Below, piece by piece: positions 9,737 to 18,067 of a stretch of DNA of 64,000 nucleotides (its first letter is position 1; the number at the start of each line of letters is the position of its first letter). The position numbers and the translations under genes were made by a program. Under the pieces are notes generated by a model. It ran no database searches and had not been told where the DNA came from. It was given only the letters and a program-made list of their open reading frames with translations. This DNA is from Flavobacteriales bacterium (lineage in GTDB: Bacteria; Bacteroidota; Bacteroidia; Flavobacteriales_E; Vicingaceae): the NCBI GenBank assembly GCA_002401955.1, contig NVUQ01000002.1:84673-148672 (forward strand), in the 5' to 3' direction.

Positions 9737-10102
9737 ATGGAATTAGTAGATCGATTTAAGTACTTAATGAAGCTAAATAATTTAACCGCTTCTGCTTTTG
9801 CAGATGAAATTGGTGTGCAGCGATCTAGTGTATCCCACATCTTATCTGGCAGAAACAAACCGAGCTTAGAATTTATTCAGAAAGTACTAATGCGTTTTCC
9901 TAAAGTTAGTGCTGATTGGCTAATTGCTGGAATTACAAATGCTGATAAAGATCCTGCACCTCTTGATAAGTCTACTAAACCTAAAAATACAGAACAATCA
10001 ACCCCCCTCTCCCAGCCTATTGCATCTGTAGGAAACAAAGAAATTAAGAAAATAGTAGTTTTTTATTCGGATAATTCTTTTGAGGAATTTACTTCAAAAT
10101 AA
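9737..10102 (+). CDS. XRE family HTH transcriptional regulator
   Basis: 121 residues. Residues 1-65 form a Cro/CI-type helix-turn-helix domain: FADEIGVQRSSVSHILSGRNKPSLEFIQKVL is the classic helix 2-turn-helix 3 region, followed by FPKVSADWLIAG. A Pro/Lys/Ser-rich linker leads to a short C-terminal segment KKIVVFYSDNSFEEF that recurs in Bacteroidota XRE regulators. I chose the ATG at 9737; an in-frame TTG at 9707 would put an operator inside the coding region and add residues outside the HTH fold. The 3' end overlaps the convergent STAS-like gene by 40 bases. A broken second copy lies at 10532-10755. Confidence 0.85.
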   Translation: MELVDRFKYLMKLNNLTASAFADEIGVQRSSVSHILSGRNKPSLEFIQKVLMRFPKVSADWLIAGITNADKDPAPLDKSTKPKNTEQSTPLSQPIASVGNKEIKKIVVFYSDNSFEEFTSK

Positions 10103-10485
10103 TATTGTTTTAAAAGCCATCCACTCGCTTTTTCTATATCCGAAAATATTTTTTGTGGATAAGACCTCTTTTTATTTAGATTTAGAAAGAATTGAGCCAA
10201 CAGCCTAATTCCCATGCCATTAACAGTTATAGCGTGAGCTATAACCAAATCATTAACTTCATCATGACTTGTAATATATTTTCTAGCCTCAGAATCCATA
10301 GAGCTAAAAATATCTCTTGCATCGGTAAGTAATAAGAATTTATTTCCGCTAACAAGCTTTAGTGCCTCATCAACTATTTCAACAGCCTCACTTAGTCCAA
10401 CCTCTACATTATTCTTGTATTTAATCAGTAAATGATTATTACCTTCAAAGGTTAAAGTTGCAAAATGTAGCTCTTTTATTTTCAT
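10063..10485 (-). CDS. Small STAS/SpoIIAA-like protein (DUF7793-type)
   Basis: 140 residues, no signal peptide. The pattern LLLTDARDIFSSMDSEARKYI, then a helix ending IAHAITVNGMGIRLLAQFF, NLNKKRSYP and KIFSDIEKASGWL matches small Bacteroidota proteins of the DUF7793 group, which have a SpoIIAA/STAS-like alpha-beta fold. Their role is not established to my knowledge. The gene converges on the XRE gene with a 40-base 3' overlap and has an operator-like palindrome 27 bases upstream of its ATG, so the XRE protein probably controls it. A paralogue lies at 10716-11135. Confidence 0.75.
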   Translation of the reverse strand: MKIKELHFATLTFEGNNHLLIKYKNNVEVGLSEAVEIVDEALKLVSGNKFLLLTDARDIFSSMDSEARKYITSHDEVNDLVIAHAITVNGMGIRLLAQFFLNLNKKRSYPQKIFSDIEKASGWLLKQYYFEVNSSKELSE

Positions 10486-10511
10486 TTAATAGATGTAAAA
10501 ACAACTGTCTA

Positions 10512-10523
10512 TTACAAATGTAA
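10512..10523. promoter_or_regulatory. Operator upstream of the STAS-like gene
   Basis: TTACAAATGTAA, identical in arms and centre to the operator at 9714-9725, begins 27 bases before the ATG of the minus-strand STAS-like gene. Its position suits repression or activation of that gene by the neighbouring XRE protein. Confidence 0.6.
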
Positions 10524-10531
10524 TTAATGTG

Positions 10532-10755
10532 AAGAGTTTATTTAAAAGTACAGATGTGTTTTTTTAAGTTAGTGACAACTGGTTCATTGTTGGAATTACC
10601 AGCACAGATAAAGACTCTTTTCCTGATAACAAACCTTCTAAAGCAAAAAAAAAGCAACGAATCCCCTTTCCCAGCTTATTGCATCTTTCTGAAATAAAGA
10701 AAATAGTTGTCTTTGTTATTCTAATAGTTCTTTTGAAGGATTTACTTCAATGTGA
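10532..10755 (+). pseudogene. Remnant of a duplicated XRE regulator gene (3' half)
   Basis: This stretch aligns base by base with the 3' half of the intact XRE gene (from about 9873 to 10102): for example GTTAGTGACAACTGG against GTTAGTGCTGATTGG, ATTGTTGGAATTACC against ATTGCTGGAATTACA, and AAGAAAATAGTTGT against AAGAAAATAGTAGT. The HTH-coding 5' half is missing and small insertions and deletions break the frame. It keeps the same convergent arrangement with the second STAS-like gene as the intact copy has with the first. It is a decayed duplicate. Confidence 0.8.
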
Positions 10756-11135
10756 AATTGTTGCAAAAGCCAAGCTCTAGCTTCATCTATATCCGAAAAC
10801 ATTCTTATTGGGTGAGACGATTTATTGAAGCCTATATAAATTGATACGACTAAGCGAGTAGCAATATTGTTTGCTACAATAGCTTGAGCAATAGTTAATC
10901 TGTTTATCCCTTTATGATGCACAACATATTCCTTAGCTTCAGAATCCATTGAACCAAATATATCACGAGCATCTACCAGCGATCGGAAAGGCTTGTTTTT
11001 CGCAATATCCATAGTAACATGAACTATTTCTATAGCCTCATCTATGTTTAACTTAATATCATCTTTAAGCTTAAAGAGGATTACATCATCTTGCTGAAGC
11101 ATCATGGTTCCAAAATGTAGTTCTTTAATATTCAT
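10716..11135 (-). CDS. Second STAS/SpoIIAA-like protein (DUF7793-type)
   Basis: 139 residues, clearly homologous to the protein at 10063-10485 along its whole length (shared IKELHF at the start, [51 protein letters not shown] near the end). The reading frame is intact and conserved motifs are kept, so it is probably still functional although its partner regulator is decayed. Its 3' end overlaps the XRE remnant as in the intact module. It is divergent from pyrD; a decayed operator lies 27 bases upstream. Confidence 0.75.
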   Translation of the reverse strand: MNIKELHFGTMMLQQDDVILFKLKDDIKLNIDEAIEIVHVTMDIAKNKPFRSLVDARDIFGSMDSEAKEYVVHHKGINRLTIAQAIVANNIATRLVVSIYIGFNKSSHPIRMFSDIDEARAWLLQQFHIEVNPSKELLE

Positions 11136-11161
11136 GAGATGGTTAGTAACATAATGATTTA

Positions 11162-11173
11162 TAACAAATATAA
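11162..11173. promoter_or_regulatory. Decayed operator of the duplicated module
   Basis: TAACAAATATAA differs at two positions from TTACAAATGTAA and starts exactly 27 bases upstream of the second STAS-like gene, the same spacing as the intact operator before the first copy. It looks like a duplicated site that has lost its dyad symmetry. Confidence 0.45.
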
Positions 11174-11197
11174 TAATAAAACAGGAATGAAAAAGTG

Positions 11198-11205
11198 TAG
11201 TTTTG
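11198..11205 (+). promoter_or_regulatory. -7 box of the pyrD promoter
   Basis: TAGTTTTG matches TAnnTTTG and ends five bases before the chosen pyrD ATG, which predicts a transcript with almost no leader. It also supports the start at 11211 over upstream ATGs. Confidence 0.55.
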
Positions 11206-11210
11206 CACTA

Positions 11211-12248
11211 ATGTATAAGTATTTAGTAAAACCGCTCTTATTTGCTATGCAGCCTGAAAAGGCCCATTATTTTGCCACAGGTTGTTTAACTTTTTTATCT
11301 TCTATTCCAGGAGTTCCTGCTCTAATAAGAAGTTTTTACGATTACAGACACCCAAAACTCGAACGAAAACTGTTTGGTTTAACTTTTAAAAACCCTGTTG
11401 GATTAGCTGCTGGCTTTGATAAAGATGCGAGATGGTACAATGAACTGGCACACTTAGGTTTTGGTTTTATAGAAATAGGAACCCTTACTCCAAAAGCACA
11501 AATAGGAAACCCTAAGCCACGACTATTTAGAATTACAGAAGACCATGGACTAATTAACAGAATGGGCTTTAACAATCTAGGGGCTGAAGACGCAATCAAA
11601 CGATTAAAAAACAGAAAGACCGACATTGTTATTGGAGGGAATATTGGAAAAAACACTGCGACAAGTAATGATGATGCTTTAGCGGATTATGTTTTCAATT
11701 TTAATACACTCCACGATTATGTGGATTACTTTGTGGTAAATGTAAGCTGTCCGAATGTAAAAGATCTAACCAAATTACAAGACACACCTTTCCTACTTAA
11801 TCTTCTTGGAAAATTAAAGCAGATTAATACCGAAAAAGACAAGCCTAAACCAATCTTGCTTAAAATAGCTCCAGATCTGAATAACTCTCAGTTAGATGAA
11901 ATTATTGACATTGTAGCTCAAACTAAGATAGATGGCATTATTGCCGCCAACACAACCACTGGCAGAGAGAACCTAAAAACAGACAAAAAACGAATTGAAG
12001 AAATTGCCAACGGAGGCTTAAGCGGTTTGCCCGTTAATAAGCGATCTACCGAAGTAATTAAATACCTATCTGAGAAATCAAACAAAGCCTTCCCTATAAT
12101 TGGTGTTGGAGGAATACATACTGCAGAAGATGCTATTGAAAAGCTAAATGCTGGAGCTGACTTAGTTCAGATTTATACTGGCTTTATTTATGAAGGGCCT
12201 GGACTAATTAAAGAGATTAATAAAAAAATTGTAGCAGATTATGGTTAA
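11211..12248 (+). CDS. pyrD: Dihydroorotate dehydrogenase, class 2 (quinone)
   Basis: 345 residues from the ATG at 11211, where the protein starts [19 protein letters not shown] as class 2 enzymes do; earlier in-frame ATGs would add an unusual tail and lie before the promoter box. It oxidises dihydroorotate to orotate on the inner membrane in pyrimidine synthesis. The N-terminal membrane-binding helices are followed by the FMN barrel with [37 protein letters not shown] and [11 protein letters not shown]. The catalytic-base position reads NVSCPN (Cys180), where E. coli class 2 has Ser. The gene overlaps the next by eight bases. Confidence 0.93.
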   Translation: MYKYLVKPLLFAMQPEKAHYFATGCLTFLSSIPGVPALIRSFYDYRHPKLERKLFGLTFKNPVGLAAGFDKDARWYNELAHLGFGFIEIGTLTPKAQIGNPKPRLFRITEDHGLINRMGFNNLGAEDAIKRLKNRKTDIVIGGNIGKNTATSNDDALADYVFNFNTLHDYVDYFVVNVSCPNVKDLTKLQDTPFLLNLLGKLKQINTEKDKPKPILLKIAPDLNNSQLDEIIDIVAQTKIDGIIAANTTTGRENLKTDKKRIEEIANGGLSGLPVNKRSTEVIKYLSEKSNKAFPIIGVGGIHTAEDAIEKLNAGADLVQIYTGFIYEGPGLIKEINKKIVADYG

Positions 12249-13092
12249 GCTAATTGAATGCCCTAGAGATGCTATGCAGGGTTTACACGATTTTATTCCC
12301 ACAGAAACAAAAGCTGCTTACATTAACCAGTTGCTTAAAGTTGGCTTCGATACTATCGATTTTGGAAGCTTTGTCTCTCCGAAAGCCATTCCTCAATTAA
12401 AAGATACAGCAGAAGTTTTATCTAAATTAGATTTATCTTCAACAAAAAGTAAATTACTGGCTATTGTTGCCAACCAGCGAGGTGCAATTGATGCTTGTGC
12501 TTATAAAGAGATTAGTTATCTAGGTTTTCCATTTTCTATTTCTGAAACATTTCAACAACGCAACACCAATTCTTCTATTCAAGAATCACTAGAACGAGTG
12601 GCAAGTATTCAAAATTTTTGTGCTCAGAACCACAAAGAGCTAGTAGTATACATTTCTATGGCTTTTGGCAATCCTTATGGTGATGTTTGGAACAGTGATA
12701 TTGTAATGGAATGGACAAAGAAGTTAGCTGATTTAGGAGTTAAAACTATTGCGCTATCCGATACTATAGGAGTCTCCAACAAAGAGAATATCAGTTATTT
12801 GTTTGAAAATATTATTCCTGAATTTAAAGATGTGGAAATTGGAGCTCATTTACATACAACACCAGATACTTGGCACGAAAAAGTTGAAGCTGCCTACCAT
12901 CATGGATGCAGAAGATTTGATGGAGCGATTAAAGGCTTTGGAGGTTGCCCAATGGCAACAGACGATTTAACAGGCAATATGCCTACTGAGAATATGATTA
13001 CCTATTTTAATGAAAACAATGTTGATCTAAACCTAGATTTACACCATTTCAGCGAGAGCTTAAATCAAGCTTTAAAAGTTTTTCCGAGTTAA
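12241..13092 (+). CDS. Hydroxymethylglutaryl-CoA lyase-like protein
   Basis: 283 residues of the HMGL-like TIM-barrel family. Key features: ECPRDAMQG near the N-terminus (catalytic Arg9, metal-binding Asp10), [10 protein letters not shown] (metal-binding His203 and His205) and the loop GFGGCPMA with Cys236 before [10 protein letters not shown], the HMG-CoA lyase signature. The enzyme would split HMG-CoA into acetoacetate and acetyl-CoA in leucine breakdown. It overlaps pyrD by eight bases, so the two are co-translated, an unexpected metabolic pairing. Other members of the family (other acyl-CoA lyases) cannot be fully excluded. Confidence 0.85.
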   Translation: MVKLIECPRDAMQGLHDFIPTETKAAYINQLLKVGFDTIDFGSFVSPKAIPQLKDTAEVLSKLDLSSTKSKLLAIVANQRGAIDACAYKEISYLGFPFSISETFQQRNTNSSIQESLERVASIQNFCAQNHKELVVYISMAFGNPYGDVWNSDIVMEWTKKLADLGVKTIALSDTIGVSNKENISYLFENIIPEFKDVEIGAHLHTTPDTWHEKVEAAYHHGCRRFDGAIKGFGGCPMATDDLTGNMPTENMITYFNENNVDLNLDLHHFSESLNQALKVFPS

Positions 13093-13171
13093 TTATTTTA
13101 TTATCATAACAAGAATTAATACTTGTTAATAATCAGCCATTCAACTTATTCTATTTTTATCCATTAATAAT

Positions 13172-13179
13172 TACATTTG
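13172..13179 (+). promoter_or_regulatory. -7 box for the cobalamin operon
   Basis: TACATTTG matches TAnnTTTG and sits just before the riboswitch aptamer, so transcription would start at about 13184-13186. Confidence 0.55.
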
Positions 13180-13187
13180 CACTATTA

Positions 13188-13345
13188 TTGGTTGCCGAAT
13201 TACTTGGCATTAATAGGGAATGAGGTGTAATTCCTCAACTGTGCCCGCAGCTGTAAGCTCTGCAAGTTTTTACAATAAGTCACTGACTAAACCTCGGGAA
13301 GACGTAAAAATATGGAGTAAGTCAGAAGACCTGCCATTAATATCT
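13188..13345 (+). ncRNA. Cobalamin (B12) riboswitch
   Basis: The leader contains the conserved cobalamin aptamer elements in order: AATAGGGAATGAGGTG, AATTCCTCAACTGTGCCCGC, AGCTGTAAGC, a degenerate AGTCACTGA, CCTCGGGAAGACG, and the B12 box AGTCAGAAGACCTGCC at 13320-13335. This class binds adenosyl- or related cobalamins and usually shuts off downstream genes. The genes that follow fit B12 uptake. After the aptamer lie a small hairpin (CTCGA-GTAA-TCGAG, 13345-13358) and a second stem at 13410-13429. No strong U-tract terminator is seen, so control may act on translation. Confidence 0.95.
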
Positions 13346-13409
13346 CGAGTAATCGAGAAAAGCTTTCGGGGTTAAAGGCGAAGTAAATCTTCACTTTATA
13401 TCTTTTAAT

Positions 13410-13429
13410 GAAACGACTTTAATCGTTTC
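13410..13429 (+). promoter_or_regulatory. Possible expression-platform hairpin
   Basis: A perfect 7-bp stem (GAAACGA and TCGTTTC, six-base loop) lies between the riboswitch aptamer and the first gene. No T-run follows, so it is not a typical terminator; it may be part of the switching region. Confidence 0.4.
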
Positions 13430-13469
13430 TGAATTAATTTATTGTTTAACCTCATTTAAAACTAAAGTG

Positions 13470-15191
13470 ATGAGAAAAATTTACAAATTGGCAAGTGGCT
13501 TAGCTTGTCTTGGATTAATGTTTTCCACAATAAACATTAACGCACAATCAGTTTCTGATTTTGAATCATTAACATTAAGCCCAAACACCTATTGGGATGG
13601 CTCTGATTTATCTGGGTTAACAACACCAAAAACTTTTACTACAGATTTTATGAGCGGTGATGCATCGTTTAACAATGTTTTTGATACAGCTTTTGGTGGC
13701 CCAGGTTATTGGTCCGAAGGATTTGCTCAATCCACCTATACTGATTCTATAACATCGGGTTCAGGAAATTTATACAGTTCTAGAGCTGGAAGTGGCAACG
13801 CTTCTCAAACCTACTTGGTAGCTAAAAACAATACAAAAATTACTTTAAAAAATGCAGCAACAGATACTGTTGTTTCAGGTATTTACATTACCAATAGCAC
13901 TTATGCAGCCAACAGCATGAGAGATGGTGATTCTTTTGCTAAAAAATTCGGTGGTGTTTCAGGAAATGATGCCGATTGGTTTTTGCTAACTATAAAAGGA
14001 ATTGATACTACTGGTGCAATTACAACAGATAGCGTTGATTTCTATTTAGCAGATTTTCGTTTTGCTACTAACTCTCTAGATTACATTGTTAAAGATTGGC
14101 AATATGTAAATCTAGCTTCTTTAGGAAATGTAACAGCATTAACTTTTACACTTACATCTTCTGATGTTTCTGGTATCTGGATGAATACTCCAACATTCTT
14201 CTGTATAGATGACATTACCCCTATTAGTGCAACATTAATAGATTTTGAAGATTTGGGTTTCACGGTAGCTGATTCAGCATGGGATGGGGCTGATTATACT
14301 GGTGTACCAGATGATTTAACTTACAGAACTACTTTTTCTGATTCCGATGCTGACTTTAAAAATGTATGGAATATTGGATGGGGCGGTTACTGGGAATCGG
14401 GATTTGCTTACTCAAGCAAAACAGATTCAGTAACATCTGGTTATTTAAACACTTATAGTGCTAGAACTGCTATAGGATATAACAATTCTTCTAATTACTT
14501 GATTTCTAAAAACAAAACTAAAGCTTATTTAACTGGAACAGCCGCAAACAACACCCTTAGTGGTCTTTATGTTACCAATACAACTTATGCTGCTAATAGC
14601 ATGAGAGATGGTGATTTTTTCGGGAAACAATTTGGATCAGTTAATAACGCATCAGGCAACCCTGATGGAACAAATGGTAATGATTGGTTCCTATTAACAA
14701 TTAAAGGGTATTCTGGAGGAAACATTACTACAGATAGTGTTAATTTTTATTTAGCTGATTATCGTTTTACTAGTAGTGCTCAAGATTATATAGTAACAGA
14801 TTGGCAGTGGGTTGATTTAACTTCTTTAGGGGCTGTAGATAGCTTGTCATTTATTTTAACATCTAGTGATGTTGGTCTATACGGAATGAATACTCCCGCA
14901 TTTTTTGCTCTAGACAATTTAAACGACCAAACAGTTTCTGTGAATGAGTTGAATGATAAGTTGAGTTTTTTAATCTACCCTAATCCAGCTAATGAAAATG
15001 TATTTGTTAGTTTAAATAGCAATATCACTGAATTGCAAATAATAGATGTTACAGGAAAAACTGTTAGAATTGAAAAAGATTTGTTTGCAGGAACACATAA
15101 CATTAATTTAGAGAACTTAAAATCAGGTATTTATCTTGTTAAGATAATGTCTGAAAACCAAATTAAAATAGAAAAATTTATTAAACAATAA
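13470..15191 (+). CDS. Tandem DUF4465 surface protein with T9SS sorting domain
   Basis: 573 residues from ATG 13470 (a GTG directly before it is also possible). A signal peptide ends NINAQ. Two homologous ~225-residue domains follow, each starting with FE(S/D)L, YWDG or AWDG and sharing the block TNxTYAANSMRDGD with a downstream DWFLLTIKG, TDSV(D/N)FYLADYRF; this is the DUF4465 pattern. A type A T9SS domain (IYPNPANENVFVSL to KIEKFIKQ) ends the protein. To my recollection, DUF4465 proteins in gut Bacteroides (BtuH) bind B12 at the surface. First gene after the riboswitch, which supports that role here. Confidence 0.85.
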   Translation: MRKIYKLASGLACLGLMFSTININAQSVSDFESLTLSPNTYWDGSDLSGLTTPKTFTTDFMSGDASFNNVFDTAFGGPGYWSEGFAQSTYTDSITSGSGNLYSSRAGSGNASQTYLVAKNNTKITLKNAATDTVVSGIYITNSTYAANSMRDGDSFAKKFGGVSGNDADWFLLTIKGIDTTGAITTDSVDFYLADFRFATNSLDYIVKDWQYVNLASLGNVTALTFTLTSSDVSGIWMNTPTFFCIDDITPISATLIDFEDLGFTVADSAWDGADYTGVPDDLTYRTTFSDSDADFKNVWNIGWGGYWESGFAYSSKTDSVTSGYLNTYSARTAIGYNNSSNYLISKNKTKAYLTGTAANNTLSGLYVTNTTYAANSMRDGDFFGKQFGSVNNASGNPDGTNGNDWFLLTIKGYSGGNITTDSVNFYLADYRFTSSAQDYIVTDWQWVDLTSLGAVDSLSFILTSSDVGLYGMNTPAFFALDNLNDQTVSVNELNDKLSFLIYPNPANENVFVSLNSNITELQIIDVTGKTVRIEKDLFAGTHNINLENLKSGIYLVKIMSENQIKIEKFIKQ

Positions 15192-15193
15192 GA

Positions 15194-16177
15194 TTGAAAC
15201 TAGCAATTACTATATGTTTTAGTTTACTATTATCTAGTAAATTATTTGCTCAAATTATGGCGGGGCCTTATGCTCCTCCTGTTGGGCAAAACGGTTGCAC
15301 GGCTATACATAAAGACTCTTCTGTTTTTGTAGGATGGGCAACAATCTCAACTATATCTAGAGGGTGGATGGATGTTAGCAACATCGCTTTAGGGAAAGCG
15401 AATATTGGTAACGATACTTCGGCTACAAATAAATCTGGTGTAAACGGAGTAGTTAGTTTAGGTGATAATGGTAGTGCTACTTTAACATTTAACGGGAAGA
15501 TTTATGATGGGCCTGGAGCAGATTTTGCAGTTTTTGAAAACTCTTTTGATGGTTTGTTTTTAGAATTGGCTTTTGTAGAAGTAAGTTCTGATGGTATTAA
15601 CTTTTATCGATTTGATGCCCAATCGTTAACCGATACCTCTATTCAAACGAGTAGTTTTGGCAATACGGACGCCACTAACCTTTATAATTTAGCAGGCAAA
15701 TACCGCTCTCAATACGGAACTCCATTTGATTTAAATGAGTTAACCGGGATAACTGGACTTGACATCAATAATATTACACATGTAAGAGTTGTTGATGTTG
15801 TAGGGGATATCACTGAATCTTATGCCACTTATGATGCCCAAAACAGACCTATAAATGACCCTTGGCCTACTCCGTTTGCTTCTGGTGGTTTTGATTTAGA
15901 TGCTGTTGGCGTTATCAATTATACACCAACATCAATAAATGAAGAGGGTAACACTATTTATCTTTCTATTTACCCTAACCCTGCTGTGGATATAGTTTAT
16001 TTTAATGTTGATCCAGAGAAAAATTACACTTATCGTTTAACTAATATAAGCGGTAGCATACTTTATAGTGGTAAATTACAACATCAACTAGATGTTAGCC
16101 AATTAAAAGCTGGAATTTACTTTATCCACATCTCTTCTAAAGATCAATTGGTAGTAAAGAAAATCATTAAAAAATAA
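15194..16177 (+). CDS. T9SS-sorted surface protein of the B12 operon
   Basis: 327 residues with a TTG start, two bases after the previous stop; the TTG begins the signal peptide (residues 1-20, ending LFAQ). The body carries motifs seen in surface proteins that accompany DUF4465 genes: VSLGDNGSATLTFNG, YDGPGADFAVFENSF, LAFVEVSSDGINF, RVVDVVGD and GGFDLDAVGVI. This resembles a beta-sandwich cell-surface domain. A T9SS type A domain closes the protein (IYPNPAVDIVYFNV to VVKKIIKK). Position in the riboswitch operon suggests capture of cobalamin or of a B12-protein complex; the binding role is inference. Confidence 0.78.
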   Translation: MKLAITICFSLLLSSKLFAQIMAGPYAPPVGQNGCTAIHKDSSVFVGWATISTISRGWMDVSNIALGKANIGNDTSATNKSGVNGVVSLGDNGSATLTFNGKIYDGPGADFAVFENSFDGLFLELAFVEVSSDGINFYRFDAQSLTDTSIQTSSFGNTDATNLYNLAGKYRSQYGTPFDLNELTGITGLDINNITHVRVVDVVGDITESYATYDAQNRPINDPWPTPFASGGFDLDAVGVINYTPTSINEEGNTIYLSIYPNPAVDIVYFNVDPEKNYTYRLTNISGSILYSGKLQHQLDVSQLKAGIYFIHISSKDQLVVKKIIKK

Positions 16178-16180
16178 CTT

Positions 16181-18067
16181 GTGAAAGCTTTTTTATTCAT
16201 TGCCATACTAGTTTTATCGTTATGGCAAACAGCTTTTTCACAAGAAACTAAAGATACTTTAACGATTAAAACTGTAGAAGTTGTTGCAGAAAGAATTCCA
16301 GAGGCTTATAAAACCACAGAATTTGATTCTTCAGCAATTAATCAATCTGCGAACTTGTCCGAACTACTACAAGAGCACTCTCCTGTTTTTGTAAAAACTT
16401 ATGGTTCTGGAGCTTTATCAACAGTCTCATTTAGAGGTACAGGAGCTTCTCATACTCAGGTGTTATGGAATGATATCAGTTTAAACTCGCCTATGAATGG
16501 GCAAATTGATTTCTCGCTCTATCCTACTCTATTTTTCAATAATGCAGAACTGCATCATGGAGCAAGTGGCTTAATAGATGGCAATGGTGCTTTGGGGGGA
16601 AGTGTGCATTTGAGTAATAAAACCAACTATAACAAAGGATTAAATGTTGGACTTCAGCAATCTATTGGAAGTTTCAATAGCTATAACACTGCTTTAAAAC
16701 TAGGTTTCTCAAACAAAAAATGGTTTACAGAAACTCAGCTCTATTACAACACAAGTAAAAATAATTTCGAATACATAAATATAGCATTACAAGAAGAGGC
16801 TGCAACTAATCAAAGCAATGCAGCACTTCAACAATATGGGTTTCAGCAAGCTATTTATAGGAAATTAAAAACAGGAGAGATTGGAGCACGTTTGTGGTAT
16901 TTTAATAGCGATAGAATGCTGCCTCCAACTATGCAAGCAAGCTTAAATGATGAAAACCAACAAGATGAATCTCTTAGAATTCTATTGGATTGGAAAGGCT
17001 TAGCAGGAAACCTTCAGTACAAATGGGTAAATGCATTGGTAAAAGATCAATTAATTTACACGAATAAATTGGCAAACATCAATTCCAGTAGTAATAGCTA
17101 TTCAGTTAATAGTAAGATTATTACCAAATACTACTTAAAGAATAGATTTATGCTAAGCAATAATGTTTCTGTTAAATATGAAGCTGCCAAAGCTGATGGT
17201 TATAACAATGAACACAACCGTACAAACTACACTTGGCTACTTGGTTTAAGCAAGAACTTTAAACGCCTCAATATTGATGTGTTTAATCGATTTGCACAGA
17301 TTGGAGAAAATACTCAGGTTTTTTCACCAAGCATTGGAGTTAATTACGGATTCTTAAAACAGAAACAGTTAAAACTTAAAGCCAATGCAGGAATTAATTA
17401 CAACTACCCTACTTTTAACGACTTATACTGGAGTCCTGGAGGGAATGTTAATCTTAAGCCAGAACATGCTGAAATGGCTGAATTTGGAATAAGTTATGAT
17501 TACAAACTGAAACAAACCACAATGGCAATTGAGGCTACTGGATTTTACTCCTATGTTTATGATTGGGTTATTTGGCAACCTACATCAGATAACTTTTGGA
17601 GCCCGACCAACTTAAAAGAGGTTGAAAATAAAGGCGTTGAGTTGAGCTTAAGAATTAAAACAAACATCAACAAGTTAAAGTTAATGGCAAATGCCAATTA
17701 TAGCTATACCATGAGCACCAATATGAAAGCTAAAAATGAGTTTGATAATGCTGAGAATAAACAACTTTTATATGTTCCTTATCATAAAATGAATTATGTT
17801 GTAAGAGCTATAATCAAAGGTTATACATTGAGTTACAACTATAATTATACTGGAAAACGCTTCACTTCTTCTGACAATAACTGGTATTTACCAGCTAATT
17901 TTATTTCTGATATTAGCTTGAGTAAAAAGTTTAAAACAAGCAATAAGACTAGTTTTAGCGCTTCTTTTAAAGTAAATAATTTACTTGACCAAGATTATCA
18001 ATCCATTGCTTGGCGACCAATGCCCGGAAGAAACTATTTAGGAACACTAACTTTTCAGTTTAATTAA
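16181..18067 (+). CDS. btuB: TonB-dependent receptor, BtuB-like
   Basis: 628 residues, the short size typical of BtuB. GTG start three bases after the preceding stop, opening the signal peptide (ending AFSQ). A TonB-box-like stretch DTLTIKTVEVVAER follows, then the plug domain (SELLQEHSPVFVKTYG, STVSFRGTGASHTQVLWNDISLNSPMNG, GASGLIDGNGALGG) and a 22-strand barrel with the late signature FKVNNLLDQDYQSIAWRPMPGRNY. Such receptors import cobalamin across the outer membrane using TonB energy. The riboswitch upstream and BtuG-like protein downstream make B12 the expected substrate. No inner-membrane BtuCDF genes are present in the window. Confidence 0.92.
   Translation: MKAFLFIAILVLSLWQTAFSQETKDTLTIKTVEVVAERIPEAYKTTEFDSSAINQSANLSELLQEHSPVFVKTYGSGALSTVSFRGTGASHTQVLWNDISLNSPMNGQIDFSLYPTLFFNNAELHHGASGLIDGNGALGGSVHLSNKTNYNKGLNVGLQQSIGSFNSYNTALKLGFSNKKWFTETQLYYNTSKNNFEYINIALQEEAATNQSNAALQQYGFQQAIYRKLKTGEIGARLWYFNSDRMLPPTMQASLNDENQQDESLRILLDWKGLAGNLQYKWVNALVKDQLIYTNKLANINSSSNSYSVNSKIITKYYLKNRFMLSNNVSVKYEAAKADGYNNEHNRTNYTWLLGLSKNFKRLNIDVFNRFAQIGENTQVFSPSIGVNYGFLKQKQLKLKANAGINYNYPTFNDLYWSPGGNVNLKPEHAEMAEFGISYDYKLKQTTMAIEATGFYSYVYDWVIWQPTSDNFWSPTNLKEVENKGVELSLRIKTNINKLKLMANANYSYTMSTNMKAKNEFDNAENKQLLYVPYHKMNYVVRAIIKGYTLSYNYNYTGKRFTSSDNNWYLPANFISDISLSKKFKTSNKTSFSASFKVNNLLDQDYQSIAWRPMPGRNYLGTLTFQFN

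Noticed and set aside
11139..11210. Longer PyrD N-terminus from an upstream ATG
   Set aside because: The added residues are not like PyrD, and the promoter -7 box lies within this stretch.
11342..11656. 104-codon minus-strand frame inside pyrD
   Set aside because: Antisense shadow of a conserved enzyme gene with no protein-like motifs.
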